Below, one piece after another: positions 9,093 to 19,600 of a stretch of 64,000 bases of DNA. Both the position numbers and the translations under genes were made by a program. The notes beneath the pieces were generated by a model. The model was not told where the DNA came from. It saw only the letters and a program-made list of their open reading frames with translations, and did not search any database. Source of the stretch: Polyangium sp. 15x6 (lineage in GTDB: Bacteria; Myxococcota_A; Polyangia; Polyangiales; Polyangiaceae); contig NZ_JASBQE010000035.1 of the NCBI RefSeq assembly GCF_029960785.1, positions 48,382 to 112,381 of the forward strand, in the 5' to 3' direction. The first letter of the stretch is position 1, and every line of letters begins with the position of its first letter.

Positions 9093-10046
9093 TCATTTCG
9101 GCACCGTCACCTGACAGCTATCCTGAGGTCCGAGCCACGCGATCATGTTGACCCAGAGCTGCTCGATCTCGGGCAGCGATTGCCATTCGCTGTCGTACTC
9201 GATCCACTCGTCGCCCCACACCACGGCGCGGCCCTTGCCCTGCTCGTGCGCGAACGCCACGGGCCCCGCTGCGATGCTCCCAATCGCCACGCTCGTGCCG
9301 CCGCTCCCGCCGAGGTCCTTGACCAGGTATCCGCCGAGGAACGTCACCGACGAGAGCCCCGCTGTCACCGGATGCGCCGCGAACATCGTCACCGGCTGAG
9401 AGTACAAACCGGGCTGGTACGCGAGCCCAAACGGGGCGAGCAGCGTGTTCACGTAGAAATCAGGGTCCGCGTCGGTATATCCCGTCATCGAGACGAACCC
9501 GCCCCGCATCTGCACCCACGCCGCGAGCGCATTCGCCTCCTCGGCCGTGTAAGGCCGAGCCAGTCGATCGAAGATGATGACGTCGTATTTATCGAGGAGC
9601 GCAGCATCGAAGACCTCTGCGGGCGTCTGGTGGGTTCGCTCGACGCTCGTGCCTCGCGCCGTGAGCCAGGCCTGGAAGTTCGAGGAGGGATTGCTCCCCG
9701 GGCTGCCGACGATGCCGAGCCGCAAGCAATCGCAGATCCCGTCCTTGCCGAGGTCCACGTCGTCCACGCGGCCATTGCAATCGTCGTCCTTGCCGTCACA
9801 CACCGTCTCGACCGCGCTCGTCGGCGTGCACGACCCGCCCCCTCCTCCCGAGCCGCTCGGGAAGAGGACGCCTCCTTCGCCTCCCATGCCACCGCCGCCT
9901 GCGTTCATACCTCCGCTTCCGCTCGAGCTCGAGCCCCCCGCACCGCTCCCTTGTCCTCCGGGGCCGGTCGTCACCCCGTTTTCGCCCGCCGAGCAGTGGA
10001 CGAGCCCTCCGACGAACAGCCCCATGCAAAAGATACGCTTGATCAT
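9093..10046 (-). CDS. lipoprotein with MopE-like motif and ThuA/GATase-like domain
   Basis: 317-residue predicted lipoprotein. The signal peptide MIKRIFCMGLFVGGLVHC ends in a lipobox-like Cys and is followed by a ~45-residue Gly/Ser linker. Then comes a MopE-type putative metal-binding motif (VCDGKDDDCNGRVDDVDLG), common in Myxococcota surface proteins. The C-terminal ~200 residues (RLGIVGSPG, KYDVIIFDRLARPYTAEEAN, FVSMTGYTD, GKGRAVVWGDEWIEYDSEW) resemble a type-1 glutamine-amidotransferase-like fold of the ThuA/DUF4350 kind, with no obvious catalytic triad. Start ATG 10046 was chosen for the signal peptide; no strong ribosome-binding site is present, and an in-frame ATG 39 bases upstream is possible. 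Function unknown. Confidence 0.72.
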   Translation of the reverse strand: MIKRIFCMGLFVGGLVHCSAGENGVTTGPGGQGSGAGGSSSSGSGGMNAGGGGMGGEGGVLFPSGSGGGGGSCTPTSAVETVCDGKDDDCNGRVDDVDLGKDGICDCLRLGIVGSPGSNPSSNFQAWLTARGTSVERTHQTPAEVFDAALLDKYDVIIFDRLARPYTAEEANALAAWVQMRGGFVSMTGYTDADPDFYVNTLLAPFGLAYQPGLYSQPVTMFAAHPVTAGLSSVTFLGGYLVKDLGGSGGTSVAIGSIAAGPVAFAHEQGKGRAVVWGDEWIEYDSEWQSLPEIEQLWVNMIAWLGPQDSCQVTVPK

Positions 10047-10169
10047 ACCGCGATGGTCGACGGCATCGACCAACATGTCAATCATGAGGCGCGCTCCGTG
10101 CGGCCGGGATCTCTTATCGAAGCAGCACGAGCTCGCATCCGGAGGGCAAATGGAGTAGACGACCAGACC

Positions 10170-10958
10170 ATGGCAGATCACTTTGGTGCGATCGGGATCG
10201 GGGCGTCGGACCGTGCAGCCTTCGAACAGCTCATCGGTGCGATATTGCAGGAGAGCGCGGAGGAGCTCCGCTGCGAACAGTACAGGCACCTACGGTGGAC
10301 CGATCCGAGTGGGGCGTCGATGTACGCCCATCTGGATGCGGACAGCGGAGGCATCCAGTGCATCACCCCCTTTTTCGCGCCCACGGAGGGCCTTGCTCGG
10401 TGGCGGGTGCAGACATCGGCACCCTGCGACGATGCCGGCTGCCCTCACTGCGGCGGCGTCGACTGCGACATCGTGGACGAGAGCGGCGAACTCATCACGC
10501 GCGCGGCCGTGCAGTGGGCGCTCTACCAGCCGTTCCGAGAATGGCTCGGTCGCGAGCGGTCCTTCGAGCTGGAGGTCGTGGTCTTCGCCCACAACATCGA
10601 GGTTTTCCCCGATGCGGACGCGTTCTCTTCGTCCCCCGCATCCATCATGGGCGAGAGCGACGAGGGCGAGCCGCTCCGGCTCTCCCCCAACGCCTTCATG
10701 CCCTGGGGCATGTTCGGCGAGGGTGGCGACATGAGCGAACGCGCCGTCGCGCGTCTCAACGGTCCTATCGTGGCAGCGCAACGCCGCGAGAACCGCCTGA
10801 CCGGTCAGCCCTTCTGGCAGCTTCGCATCGAGTCCTTCCCTGGGCGCGTGGACGTGGTCGCGGCAGCGGCGTGGATCGAGGACGAGCCCAAGGTGGGCGG
10901 CCATCTGACGGTTGACGGCTGGCTCGTCGGGCAGCCCCACCGTCCCTCCCTCGGCTAG
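10170..10958 (+). CDS. hypothetical soluble protein
   Basis: 262 residues, family not recognised. The product is acidic and soluble, with no signal peptide or membrane segment. It has a CDDAGCPHCGGVDCD cluster (four Cys and one His, about residues 88-102), which could bind a metal ion. The ATG at 10170 (MADHFGAIGIG) is preceded by GGAG about 15 bases upstream, so the start is only moderately sure. It is divergent from the lipoprotein at 9093-10046 and followed by another lipoprotein gene on the same strand after an 84-bp gap. Coding is supported by consistent composition and by the lack of a better frame on either strand. Confidence 0.7.
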   Translation: MADHFGAIGIGASDRAAFEQLIGAILQESAEELRCEQYRHLRWTDPSGASMYAHLDADSGGIQCITPFFAPTEGLARWRVQTSAPCDDAGCPHCGGVDCDIVDESGELITRAAVQWALYQPFREWLGRERSFELEVVVFAHNIEVFPDADAFSSSPASIMGESDEGEPLRLSPNAFMPWGMFGEGGDMSERAVARLNGPIVAAQRRENRLTGQPFWQLRIESFPGRVDVVAAAAWIEDEPKVGGHLTVDGWLVGQPHRPSLG

Positions 10959-11042
10959 AGTCTTTCTGCGTGGGCGCGGGTGATCCTTCCTTCGCGCCTT
11001 TGGATCGTCGTCCCTCCAAGCCCTGAAAGTGGCACCCACTCT

Positions 11043-12512
11043 ATGAATGCCAAATATCATTTCAACGCACGTCCCTTCACAGCCACATGTCTCCTCCTCT
11101 CGCTGCCCCTCGCGTTCGCCATCGCCTGCGGCGGCGAAAACGGCTCCGGGGATTCGAGCAACGGCAGCGCTGGAAATGGCTCCGGCGCAGGGGGAAGCTC
11201 GAGCAACTCGAGCACGGCCTCTTCGGGCTCCGGCGGAGGCACAACCGGAAACCCGATGCAAGGCAAGTGCAGCACTCCGACGCTGACGATCACCGAGGTC
11301 GAGCTCCCCATCGCCGTCGACCAGAACGAAGACGAGGTAAATCTCCGCCCTCTCGCGATTTCACCCAAACCCTCGGGCGGCTCCCGTCTCGCCTTCATGG
11401 GGTCCGACAACAAGGTCCACGTGGCCGAGCTCGACGTGAGCGACCACCTCGTCGGTGAGCTCGTCGATATCAACGCCCACGATTTCGGCGACCTCTACGC
11501 CGATGACAAAGGCGGCGTCCTCCTCCTCACGCGCGACGCCCAAGGCGGCGGGACGCTCAACTGCGGCGAACCGACGAACCTCTGCGGCACCCCGCCAAAC
11601 CCCCCCGTGGCATGTCACGACATGTACATGGTGCGTTTCGACGGCCAAAGCGAGTCCTGGGCGACGAAGCTCACGAGCTCGAGCGCGGCCCTCCCCCCCT
11701 ATTCGACCGGCAAGACCGGCCCCGAGGTCTACATGATCTGGTGGTACGCGCATCACGGCCGCATCGCCTCGGACGGCACGAACTTCGCCGGCTATTTCGG
11801 CGCCGCGATCGGCGTCTCGCAAGGCGGCTGCATCAACATCCACCAGGGCGATCGCATGAAGGTGGTCTCCCCGGCCGGAGAACCGATCTCGGGCGGGTTC
11901 GATTGGGGTTGCAGCCATAGCGGCTACGAGCGCATCACCTGGGATCCGGGCGCGAACAAGTACGTCACGATCTGCAAAACCGACAACAACAACCGCATCG
12001 CCCATGCCCCGGCCATCTCCACGATCAAGTCGATCGACCTCGCCTACTCGAATTTGAGCGACATCGCCCTGGATCACGACGGCGGTTATTGGGCCCTGAC
12101 GAGCGACCGTCAAAATGGCCAGCCCGCCCTCGCCAACGGCCTCGCCGAGGTCCACCTCCTGCATTTCAACGACGGGACGGCCGACAAAGACATCGTGATC
12201 GCCGGGAAGGCCGGGGAGAACGCGCGCGCGCCCTACCTCGCGAACTACGGCGACAAATACCTCCTCGCCGGCTGGGAGACCTCGACCGCCACGGGTGATC
12301 TCACGCCCTTCGACGGAAATCGCAAGATGCTCGTCCAGGTCCTGAGCGCGACGACCGGCGAAGCCGTGAGCGCCGTGCTCGACGCCGGCGTGCCCGGCAA
12401 TCGCTACCAAGCCTTCCGCGCTTACCCCGACGGCAGCGTCGCCTTCGCCGCAAAGGGCACGAAGAACAACGCCGTCCGTATCCTCCGCGCGATGCCCTGC
12501 GCCGCGGAATGA
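11043..12512 (+). CDS. lipoprotein with Gly/Ser linker and probable beta-propeller
   Basis: 489-residue predicted lipoprotein: basic start MNAKYHFNARPF, hydrophobic core, then LAFAIAC as a lipobox-like site, followed by a ~45-residue Gly/Ser/Asn linker. The rest holds beta-rich blocks that look like irregular propeller blades (GGSRLAFMGSDNKVHVAELD, RITWDPGANKYVTICKTDNN, SDIALDHDGGYWALTSDRQN). No catalytic motif was recognised. Such linker lipoproteins are very common in Polyangiales and are placed on the outer membrane by inference. The first copy of the palindromic repeat begins 29 bp after the stop. Confidence 0.75.
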   Translation: MNAKYHFNARPFTATCLLLSLPLAFAIACGGENGSGDSSNGSAGNGSGAGGSSSNSSTASSGSGGGTTGNPMQGKCSTPTLTITEVELPIAVDQNEDEVNLRPLAISPKPSGGSRLAFMGSDNKVHVAELDVSDHLVGELVDINAHDFGDLYADDKGGVLLLTRDAQGGGTLNCGEPTNLCGTPPNPPVACHDMYMVRFDGQSESWATKLTSSSAALPPYSTGKTGPEVYMIWWYAHHGRIASDGTNFAGYFGAAIGVSQGGCINIHQGDRMKVVSPAGEPISGGFDWGCSHSGYERITWDPGANKYVTICKTDNNNRIAHAPAISTIKSIDLAYSNLSDIALDHDGGYWALTSDRQNGQPALANGLAEVHLLHFNDGTADKDIVIAGKAGENARAPYLANYGDKYLLAGWETSTATGDLTPFDGNRKMLVQVLSATTGEAVSAVLDAGVPGNRYQAFRAYPDGSVAFAAKGTKNNAVRILRAMPCAAE

Positions 12513-12540
12513 TCACCCCTGCGCGCACCCCCTGACGGCC

Positions 12541-12864
12541 GCCGCGCCGGGGCGCCGCCCCGGACCCCGCGGGGGCTATCCGCCCCTCGACCCGGACCAG
12601 CGCAAGCGCTGGACTCGGGTTGGAAGAACCGCGCATCGCGCGGTTCTTCCACAGGGCCGGTGGCAAGACTTGGGATAGCGTTGCCGATCGAAATGGCAAC
12701 GCGGCGGTCTCGGTTTGGCGGGGTCGCTTGCCTGTCTCGACTCGGCCTGTTCGATGAACTGCGCATCGCGCAGTTCATCGACCCTGGGTCCAGCGCTTGC
12801 GCTGGTCCGGGTCCCGGGGCGGATAGCCCCGGGTGGGGCCTGGGGCAACGCCCCAGCGCAGCGG
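12541..12864. repeat. palindromic dispersed element, copy 1
   Basis: About 324 bp, between two same-strand genes. Left arm: CGCCGGGGCGCCGCCCCGG, a CCAGCGCAAGCGCTGG hairpin (12597-12612) and a 13-bp-stem hairpin GGAAGAACCGCGC/GCGCGGTTCTTCC (12622-12650). Right arm, inverted: GATGAACTGCGC hairpin (12753-12779), CCAGCGCTTGCGCTGG (12790-12805) and CCTGGGGCAACGCCCCAGCG. The arms are reverse complements of each other in large part, around a variable centre. Same orientation as copies 3 and 5. Confidence 0.9.
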
Positions 12865-13409
12865 CTTCGAGATGAGTCGCCCGCAGGGACGTGGTCAGTG
12901 CTCTGCGCAGGTGATCCATCGGGAACTTCTGTGCCTCTGGCCACTGCGAGGAAGGAATCGACGTGCTCCTCGGCACCGGGCGAGCGTGTTGGCCACGCCG
13001 CGGATGGCGCGGAGTTCGCCGCGAGGTGCGGACGGATGGCTGGTTGACCGCGCGGGGCACGTCCACGCAGTGGCCCGCGTACCTGACGTCCGACGAGGGG
13101 CCGAGTCACCTCGGGTGTGTTCTTCCTGAGCGCTCCGCGAGCACGCGAGGTCCGTGAAAAACTCGTGCCAACGGTGGCGTCGAATCTTCGTCGTGGCTCC
13201 CATTAATGCGCACGAGGCAACCAAAATTTGCTTGAAACTTGACACGAACCAGGTATTTTATACTGGCGCACAAAAGCCCCGACCGACCGGCAGGAGGAAG
13301 AGAGCGATGGTCACTCGATGTTGACCAGTCGATAGCCTCCGGCTCGTCCGTCACGCAGAAATTCATTCGTCCGAATTTGGGCGATTGCTTCATCGCTGAA
13401 AGGGGAGAT
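12865..13409. other. intergenic, no gene recognised
   Basis: 545 bp between palindromic copy 1 and the cytochrome gene. No frame here shows a plausible protein. The 13195-13265 stretch is clearly more AT-rich than the surroundings, which suits a promoter for the gene starting at 13410. Confidence 0.5.
13239..13264 (+). promoter_or_regulatory. possible promoter of the propeller-cytochrome gene
   Basis: TTGACA at 13239-13244 and TATACT at 13259-13264 lie in the only AT-rich patch of this gap. The 14-bp spacer is shorter than the usual 17, so this is a weak sigma-70-like call. Confidence 0.3.
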
Positions 13410-16244
13410 ATGTCTACCCACCTCCACGCGCGGGAGCTTCAGGGCTCCGGGCTCGATCACGCCCTCATCACGCCGGCGCAACCTCGCCGCAACAAAGCCT
13501 GGCTCGCCTTCGCGGCGGCCTTTTCGGGCGCGATGTTGCAAGTGAGCGCTGCCAGCGCCGCGTCCTACACCCTCTTTGAAAGCGGCCAAGTCCGGCCTCT
13601 CGCGCTCTCGCAAAACGGCCAGCGACTCTATGCCGTGAACACCCCTGACAACCGGCTCGAGGTGTTCCATGTCACGTCCTTGGGGCTGCTGCATATCGGG
13701 GCTGTAACGGTCGGACTCGAGCCGGTCGCTGTCGCGGTTCGAAACGACGACGAGGTGTGGGTGGTCAATCATCTCTCCGACAGCGTGAGCGTGGTGGACG
13801 TCTCTGCCCCCTTCGCGCCGCGCGTCGTCCGTACGCTGCTCGTCGGCGACGAGCCTCGCGACATCGTGTTCGGCGGCCCCAACCGCAGCCGGGCGTTCAT
13901 TACCACGGCCCACCGCGGCCAGAATGCTCCTTTTGATCCTCAGCTCACGACGCCTGGCATCGGGCGCGCGGATGTTTGGGTATTCGACGCGACGCACCTG
14001 GGATCGAACTCGCTCGGGGGTGCCCCCCTCGACATCATCAACCTATTCACGGACACGCCACGGGCGCTCGCGGTGAGCCCGGACGGGCGACGTGTCTACG
14101 CGGCCGGCTTCCATACTGGCAATCGCACCACGAGCATTCACAGGAATCTCGTACTCAAATACAACAACGGCGTGATGCCGCCGCCGCACACCAATGCGGC
14201 CGGCGAACCCCAGCCGCCGACCGCGCTGATCGTGAAATACGACGGCCACCACTGGGTGGACGAGAGCGGGAAATCCTGGGATGCAGCCGTCAAGCTCTCC
14301 CTCCCCGACAAGGACGTCTTCGTCATCGACGCCATGGCCAACCCTCCCGCGCAGCTCGCAGGGGCCTCGGGCCATTATACAGGCGTGGGCACGGTCCTCT
14401 ACGACATGATCGTGAACCCCGCGAACGGGAAGGTCTACGTCACGAACACCGAGGCGAACAATCTCCAGCGGTTCGAGGGACCTGGGACATTCACCGGCTC
14501 GACGGTCCGAGGTCACCTGCATGAATCCCGTATCTCCGTGCTGTCGAATGGCACGGTCGCGCCGCGCCACCTCAACAAACACATCGACTACGATTCCTGC
14601 TGCGCGCCGCTGCCCAACACCGTGAATGACAGGAGCCTGGCGACGCCCGTAGGGATGGCCATCACGAGCAATGGTTCGAAGCTCTACGTCGCGGCGCTCG
14701 GCTCCAGCAAGATCGGCGTCTTCGATACGGCCGCGCTCGAGAACGATACATTCACCCCGAGCGCCGCGAACCACATCGTCCTCGACGACGGCGACGAGCC
14801 CGTCGGCCCGACGGGCCTCGTCCTCAACGAGTCCCTGAAGCGGCTCTACGTGCTCACACGGTTCGACAACGCGATCGCGATCATCAACACGACGACGAGA
14901 ACCGTCATCGACCGCGTCCCGCTCTACAACCCCGAGCCTCCGAGCGTCGTCGAGGGCCGGCAATTCCTGTACGACGCCCGCTTCAGCTCGGCCAACGGGG
15001 AGGCGTCCTGCGCGAGCTGCCACGTCTTCGGCGACATGGATAGCCTTGCCTGGAATCTCGGCAACCCGGATATCATGGACGGCGACCTGCCGGGGCCGAT
15101 CGCCAGTCCGTTCCCGAAATTCATCACGACGTTCGATGGTTTCTCCGCGCTCAAGGGGCCGATGACGACGCAGAGCCTCCGCGGAATGGCGAACCATGGC
15201 CCGATGCATTGGCGAGGAGATCGCACCGGGGGCAACGCCGCCGAACCGAGCGCTCAGCCGAACGAAGGGACCTTCGATGAACGCGAGGCGTTCAGGCAAT
15301 TCCAGGCCGGGTTTGTCGATTTGCTCGGCCGCAGCGGGCCGATTCCCGAGGACGACCTGGAGGCCTTCGCAGATTTCGCGCTCCAGATCATGTACCCCCC
15401 GAACCCGATCCGGAAGCTCGACAACTCGCTCACGCCGGACCAGCAAGCGGGGCGTGATCAGTTCTTCACGGTGGGTGGGGCCCTTTCCGGCACCTGCGAG
15501 ACGTGCCACAGGCTCGATCCGACCGCAAACGCCGAGTTCGGCGAGCCCATTCCGGGATTCTTTGGCACCGGGGGCGGATACGTCGTCAACGAGCAGCCGC
15601 AAAGCCTGAAAGTCCCGCATCTCCGCAATCTGTACCAGAAGGTCGGTATGTTCGGCATGGACCAGGTGCCGAACATCTTCGCGAAGGACAACGACCACAA
15701 GGGTGATCAGGTGCGCGGATTCGGCTTCACGAACGACGGGTCCGAAGACACGATCTTCCGCTTCATGAATTCACGCGGATTCGATAATCAGACATCGTTC
15801 CCCAACAGCCCCCCCGTTTCTCCCAACGGCTTCGACGAGAGCCCTCCGGGGGCAGGCGACCCGGTGCGCAGGCAAGTCGAGCAATTTCTCTTGGCCTTCG
15901 ACAGCAACCTGGCGCCGATCGTCGGCCAGCAGGTCACCGTGACGAACCACAACAGCGCCGCCGCGCGCGCACGCCTCGACCTCCTCGTATCACGCGCCGA
16001 TGTCGGCGAATGTGATGTCGTCGGAAAGACACGCTTCGGGCTGCAAGAGGTCGGCTTCCTGTACGTGGGCGCGAATGAGTTCACATCGAGTTACCAGTCG
16101 TTCGGAGCGATTTCGAAGTCCGCGCTGTTGAACCTGGCTCAATTCTTTCAGCGCGAACTGACATTCACGTGCGTGCCTCCTGGAACCGGTGAGCGAATCG
16201 GTATCGACCGGGACGAGGACGGCATCCGGGACGGCGACGAATGA
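13410..16244 (+). CDS. beta-propeller/di-haem cytochrome c (peroxidase-like) fusion
   Basis: 944-residue exported protein. A signal sequence at about residues 27-50 (FAAAFSGAMLQVSAASA) precedes a YncE/YVTN-like propeller (GQRLYAVNTPDNRLEVFHV, NGKVYVTNTEANNLQRF, GSKLYVAALGSSKIGVFDT, KRLYVLTRFDNAIAIINT). The C-terminal half carries two CxxCH haem c motifs, CASCH near residue 533 and CETCH near 695, with VPHLRNLYQKVGMFG as in di-haem cytochrome c peroxidase/MauG-type proteins. It ends with an Asp-rich DRDEDGIRDGDE. ATG 13410 has an ideal AAAGGGGAG upstream. Periplasmic or surface redox role inferred; the propeller may bind a partner. No maturation or electron-donor genes are adjacent. Confidence 0.88.
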   Translation: MSTHLHARELQGSGLDHALITPAQPRRNKAWLAFAAAFSGAMLQVSAASAASYTLFESGQVRPLALSQNGQRLYAVNTPDNRLEVFHVTSLGLLHIGAVTVGLEPVAVAVRNDDEVWVVNHLSDSVSVVDVSAPFAPRVVRTLLVGDEPRDIVFGGPNRSRAFITTAHRGQNAPFDPQLTTPGIGRADVWVFDATHLGSNSLGGAPLDIINLFTDTPRALAVSPDGRRVYAAGFHTGNRTTSIHRNLVLKYNNGVMPPPHTNAAGEPQPPTALIVKYDGHHWVDESGKSWDAAVKLSLPDKDVFVIDAMANPPAQLAGASGHYTGVGTVLYDMIVNPANGKVYVTNTEANNLQRFEGPGTFTGSTVRGHLHESRISVLSNGTVAPRHLNKHIDYDSCCAPLPNTVNDRSLATPVGMAITSNGSKLYVAALGSSKIGVFDTAALENDTFTPSAANHIVLDDGDEPVGPTGLVLNESLKRLYVLTRFDNAIAIINTTTRTVIDRVPLYNPEPPSVVEGRQFLYDARFSSANGEASCASCHVFGDMDSLAWNLGNPDIMDGDLPGPIASPFPKFITTFDGFSALKGPMTTQSLRGMANHGPMHWRGDRTGGNAAEPSAQPNEGTFDEREAFRQFQAGFVDLLGRSGPIPEDDLEAFADFALQIMYPPNPIRKLDNSLTPDQQAGRDQFFTVGGALSGTCETCHRLDPTANAEFGEPIPGFFGTGGGYVVNEQPQSLKVPHLRNLYQKVGMFGMDQVPNIFAKDNDHKGDQVRGFGFTNDGSEDTIFRFMNSRGFDNQTSFPNSPPVSPNGFDESPPGAGDPVRRQVEQFLLAFDSNLAPIVGQQVTVTNHNSAAARARLDLLVSRADVGECDVVGKTRFGLQEVGFLYVGANEFTSSYQSFGAISKSALLNLAQFFQRELTFTCVPPGTGERIGIDRDEDGIRDGDE

Positions 16245-16635
16245 CCCATCGGTTCGTGCCTCGCCAGACGGTCGCGCTGCACCAAGGGACGCGAAACGCT
16301 CCGGCAGCGAGTCCACGTCGAGCATCGACTCGCCCATCTCTCTCGTGAGCAGGGACTTCGCGCCCGCTGACCTGGACCCACGAAAGAATCTGTTCGCCCT
16401 GCGCGCCACAGCGCCGCGCTGAACCTGGAGGTCATCCAGCGTCGCGGGGATGTGCTGGGCGTGCACAAGGCCGCGTAATTTCATGCAAAAGCGAAGGGGA
16501 GTGGCGCACGGACGCTGTTCTTCCGGCGCACATCTACATTCTCTCGGGGTTTCCACCGTCACGAGAACCCTTGCAACGGCGCCACCACCTCGGGTAGGGT
16601 CTTCCCTTAAAGCTAAGCTCCTCGGAGGAGGCAAC
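16245..16635. other. intergenic, no gene recognised
   Basis: 391 bp between the cytochrome and the giant kinase. Open frames exist on both strands but none gives a credible protein. The strong GGAGGAG ribosome-binding site of the kinase lies at 16624-16630. Confidence 0.5.
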
Positions 16636-19600
16636 ATGGTCGCGCAGTCTGCATTTCCCGCCTCAGCAGCCGATGCTTTCGACGGCTACACGTCGATGGT
16701 ACCTGTCTATGAAGGCGCCGAGACGTTCGTGTATCGGGCGCGGAAACAGGACAGCGCGGCGCAGGTCATCCTGAAGCAGACGAAGAACGACTATCCGAGC
16801 GCGCGTGAGCTCGCCCGGCTGCGGCGCGAATTCATGATCCTGCGCGAGCTCGGGCTCGACAACACACCCAAAGCGCTCGCGCTGGAGGAGCACGGGCGCG
16901 GCCTGCGCCTCGTGATGGCGGACATCGGCTACCCCACGCTGCGCGAGATCCTCGAGGGCGGGAAGCTCGCGCTCGAGACCGTGCTCGTGCTCGCGATATC
17001 GATATGCGACGCGCTCGCGGCGATCCACGAGAGGCGCGTCATCCACAAGGACATGACGCCGAGGAACATCCTGGTGGACATGTCCACGCCGAGGGTTTTC
17101 CTCATCGATTTCGGCATATCGGCGCGCATATCTCGCGAGCTCAACGCGCCGACGAATGCGCGTTCGCTGGAGGGCACGCCTCTCTATGTTTCACCCGAAC
17201 AAACGGGGCGCATGAACCGCGCCGTCGACGCGCGGTCGGACCTTTATTCGCTCGGCGTGATTCTGTACGAGATGCTCGTGGGTCATGTGCCTTTCCCGGA
17301 CCGCGAGGTCGAGGGCGTTCTTCAGGCCCACCTGACACGAAGCCCGGTGCCGCCGCGCGAGATGTCTCCGTCCGTGCCCGCGCCGCTCTCGGATATCGTG
17401 ATGAGGCTCCTCGCGAAGACGCCCGAGGAGAGATACCAGAGCGACGCGGGCCTCGCGTTCGACCTCGCCGAATGCCTTCGGCAGTGGACGGAGCGGGGCT
17501 CCGTCGAGCCATTCCCTCTGTACACGAAGGACAGGGCTCCCGAACTGCGGCGCGCGCAGCGCCTGTACGGCCGAGAACGCGATATCGAAGCGCTCCTTCA
17601 GGCGTTCGAACACGCCCGCCAGCGCGGCCCGGAGCTGGCGCTCGTCTCGGGCTATTCCGGCATTGGCAAGTCGGCGCTGGTCCGCGAGATTCACAAGACC
17701 ATCACGCGGCACGGCGGCTATTTCATCTCGGGCAAGTTCGATCAGCTCTCCCGCGACGTACCGCTCGCGCCGGTCGTATCTGCATTTCGGGAATTGATGC
17801 GCGAGATCCTGACGGAGCCCCCCCAGGCGCTCGCACGGTGGAAAGAGGACCTCCTCTCCGCGCTCAAAGGCAATGGCGCGCTGCTCGCCGAGCTCGTGCC
17901 GGAGCTCTCGCTCGTCGTCGGCGACCTGCCGAAGGTGCCGGACCTGCCACCGGACCAGGCAAAAAACCGTTTCGAGCTGACGCTCCTCGACTTTTTGCAC
18001 GTCTTCGCGAGCGCGGCGCACCCCGTCGTCCTCTTCCTCGACGACCTTCAATGGCTGGACCCGGCCTCGCGGCGGCTTTTGCATATTCTCCTGACGGACG
18101 CGTTCAGCCGGCACTTGCTGCTCATCGGCGCCTACAGAGACAACGAGGTCGAGCAGGGTCATCCGCTCGTCTCGCTCGTCGCGGAGCTCGGCAAGTCCGG
18201 CTTCCGCGCCACGGAGGTCCAGCTCGGGCCGCTCGATCGTGAGACGTTGCATTACCTCGTCGCCGACACGCTCACGAGCCGGCCCGAGGAGGTCGAGAGC
18301 CTGGCCGAGCTGGTTTACGAAAAGACGCACGGGAACCCGTTCTTCGCGCATCAATTCCTGGTCACGCTGAACGAGCGAAACCTCCTCCACTTCGACGCAT
18401 CCACGGGCGCGTGGTCATGGGAGGTCGACACCATCCGCGCGGCGAACGTGACCGACAACGTCGTCGATCTGCTCATCGAAAGCATGCAGGAGCTCCCGGC
18501 AGCGACGCAGCACGTACTCGTGCTCGCGGCATGCATCGGCCATTCCTTCGAATATGGGCTACTGGCCATCGTCGCGAACAAGCCGCAGAATGATGTCCTC
18601 GCTGCGATCTGGGACGCGATGAAGGCCGGGCTCATCGTCTCTCTGGACGGTGATTACAGGTATCTCGAGGTCGGGCTCGGCGGGTCGGAGGTGAGCGACG
18701 CGGCGGCGCGCTTCGACGTCCGCTATCGATTCGTCCACGATCGCGTCCATCAAGCTGCATACCTTCTCCTCCCGCCGGAGCAGCGAGAGACGATCCATCT
18801 CGGCATCGGGCGCCTCCTCCAGCAGCACATCAAAGGAGCATCGATGGGCGAGCATCTCCTCAAGCTCGTCCACCACCTCAACATCGGCGCTCCCTGCATG
18901 AATGATCATGCCGAGCGGATCGACCTCGCCGCGCTCAACCTGCGAGCCGCCGAGAGAGCCAAGGCTTCCACGGCCTACCACGCGTCCGCCGAGTATGCAC
19001 GCGCCGGCATCGACCTGCTCCGCGACGAGGATTGGCACGATCGTTACGATCTGTGCCTCGAATTGTACATGCTCGCGGGGCAATGCGCCTATCTGGGTGG
19101 CGACGCCGAGCGCGCCGAGGCCGTCTTCGCCGAGCTTTCGCGCCGGGTAAAAACCGACATCGAGCGGGCTGCGATCCAGAGGGAACGCATATTCAGCAAG
19201 ATGTCCCACGGGCAATTCAGCGAAGGCATCAAGATCGGCCTCGATACGCTGGGGATGCTCGGGCACCCGCTGCCGATGGAAGAGCTCAAGTCGCCGCAGG
19301 TGATGATGGCGGAGCTCGCCCAGGTCACGACCAACCTGCGCGGACGCCGCATCGAGGACATGATCGACGCGCCGGAGGTGAAAGACCCGGTGATCGGCGC
19401 GGTCCTTGCGATCCTCGACTCCATCGCCGACGGCTCGCACCACCTCGGCGCGATCGCGTTCTCCATCATCAATCTCAGGGCGGTCAACATCGCCCTCGTA
19501 CACGGTCATACCGAGCTCGTCGCGCTGCCGTACAGCTGCGTCGGCTACATGCTCGCGGCGATCCGCGGGCGCGTGGACGAGGGGATGGATTTCTGCAGAT

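Noticed and set aside
12541..12864. Short open frames in the palindromic elements (pieces like EELRIAQFF and DELRDAQFI)
   Set aside because: They are translations of the hairpins, recur in every copy and in several frames, and have no consistent start.
16245..16635. Possible small gene on the minus strand before the giant kinase
   Set aside because: No ribosome-binding site or protein-like pattern; it overlaps the control region of the kinase.
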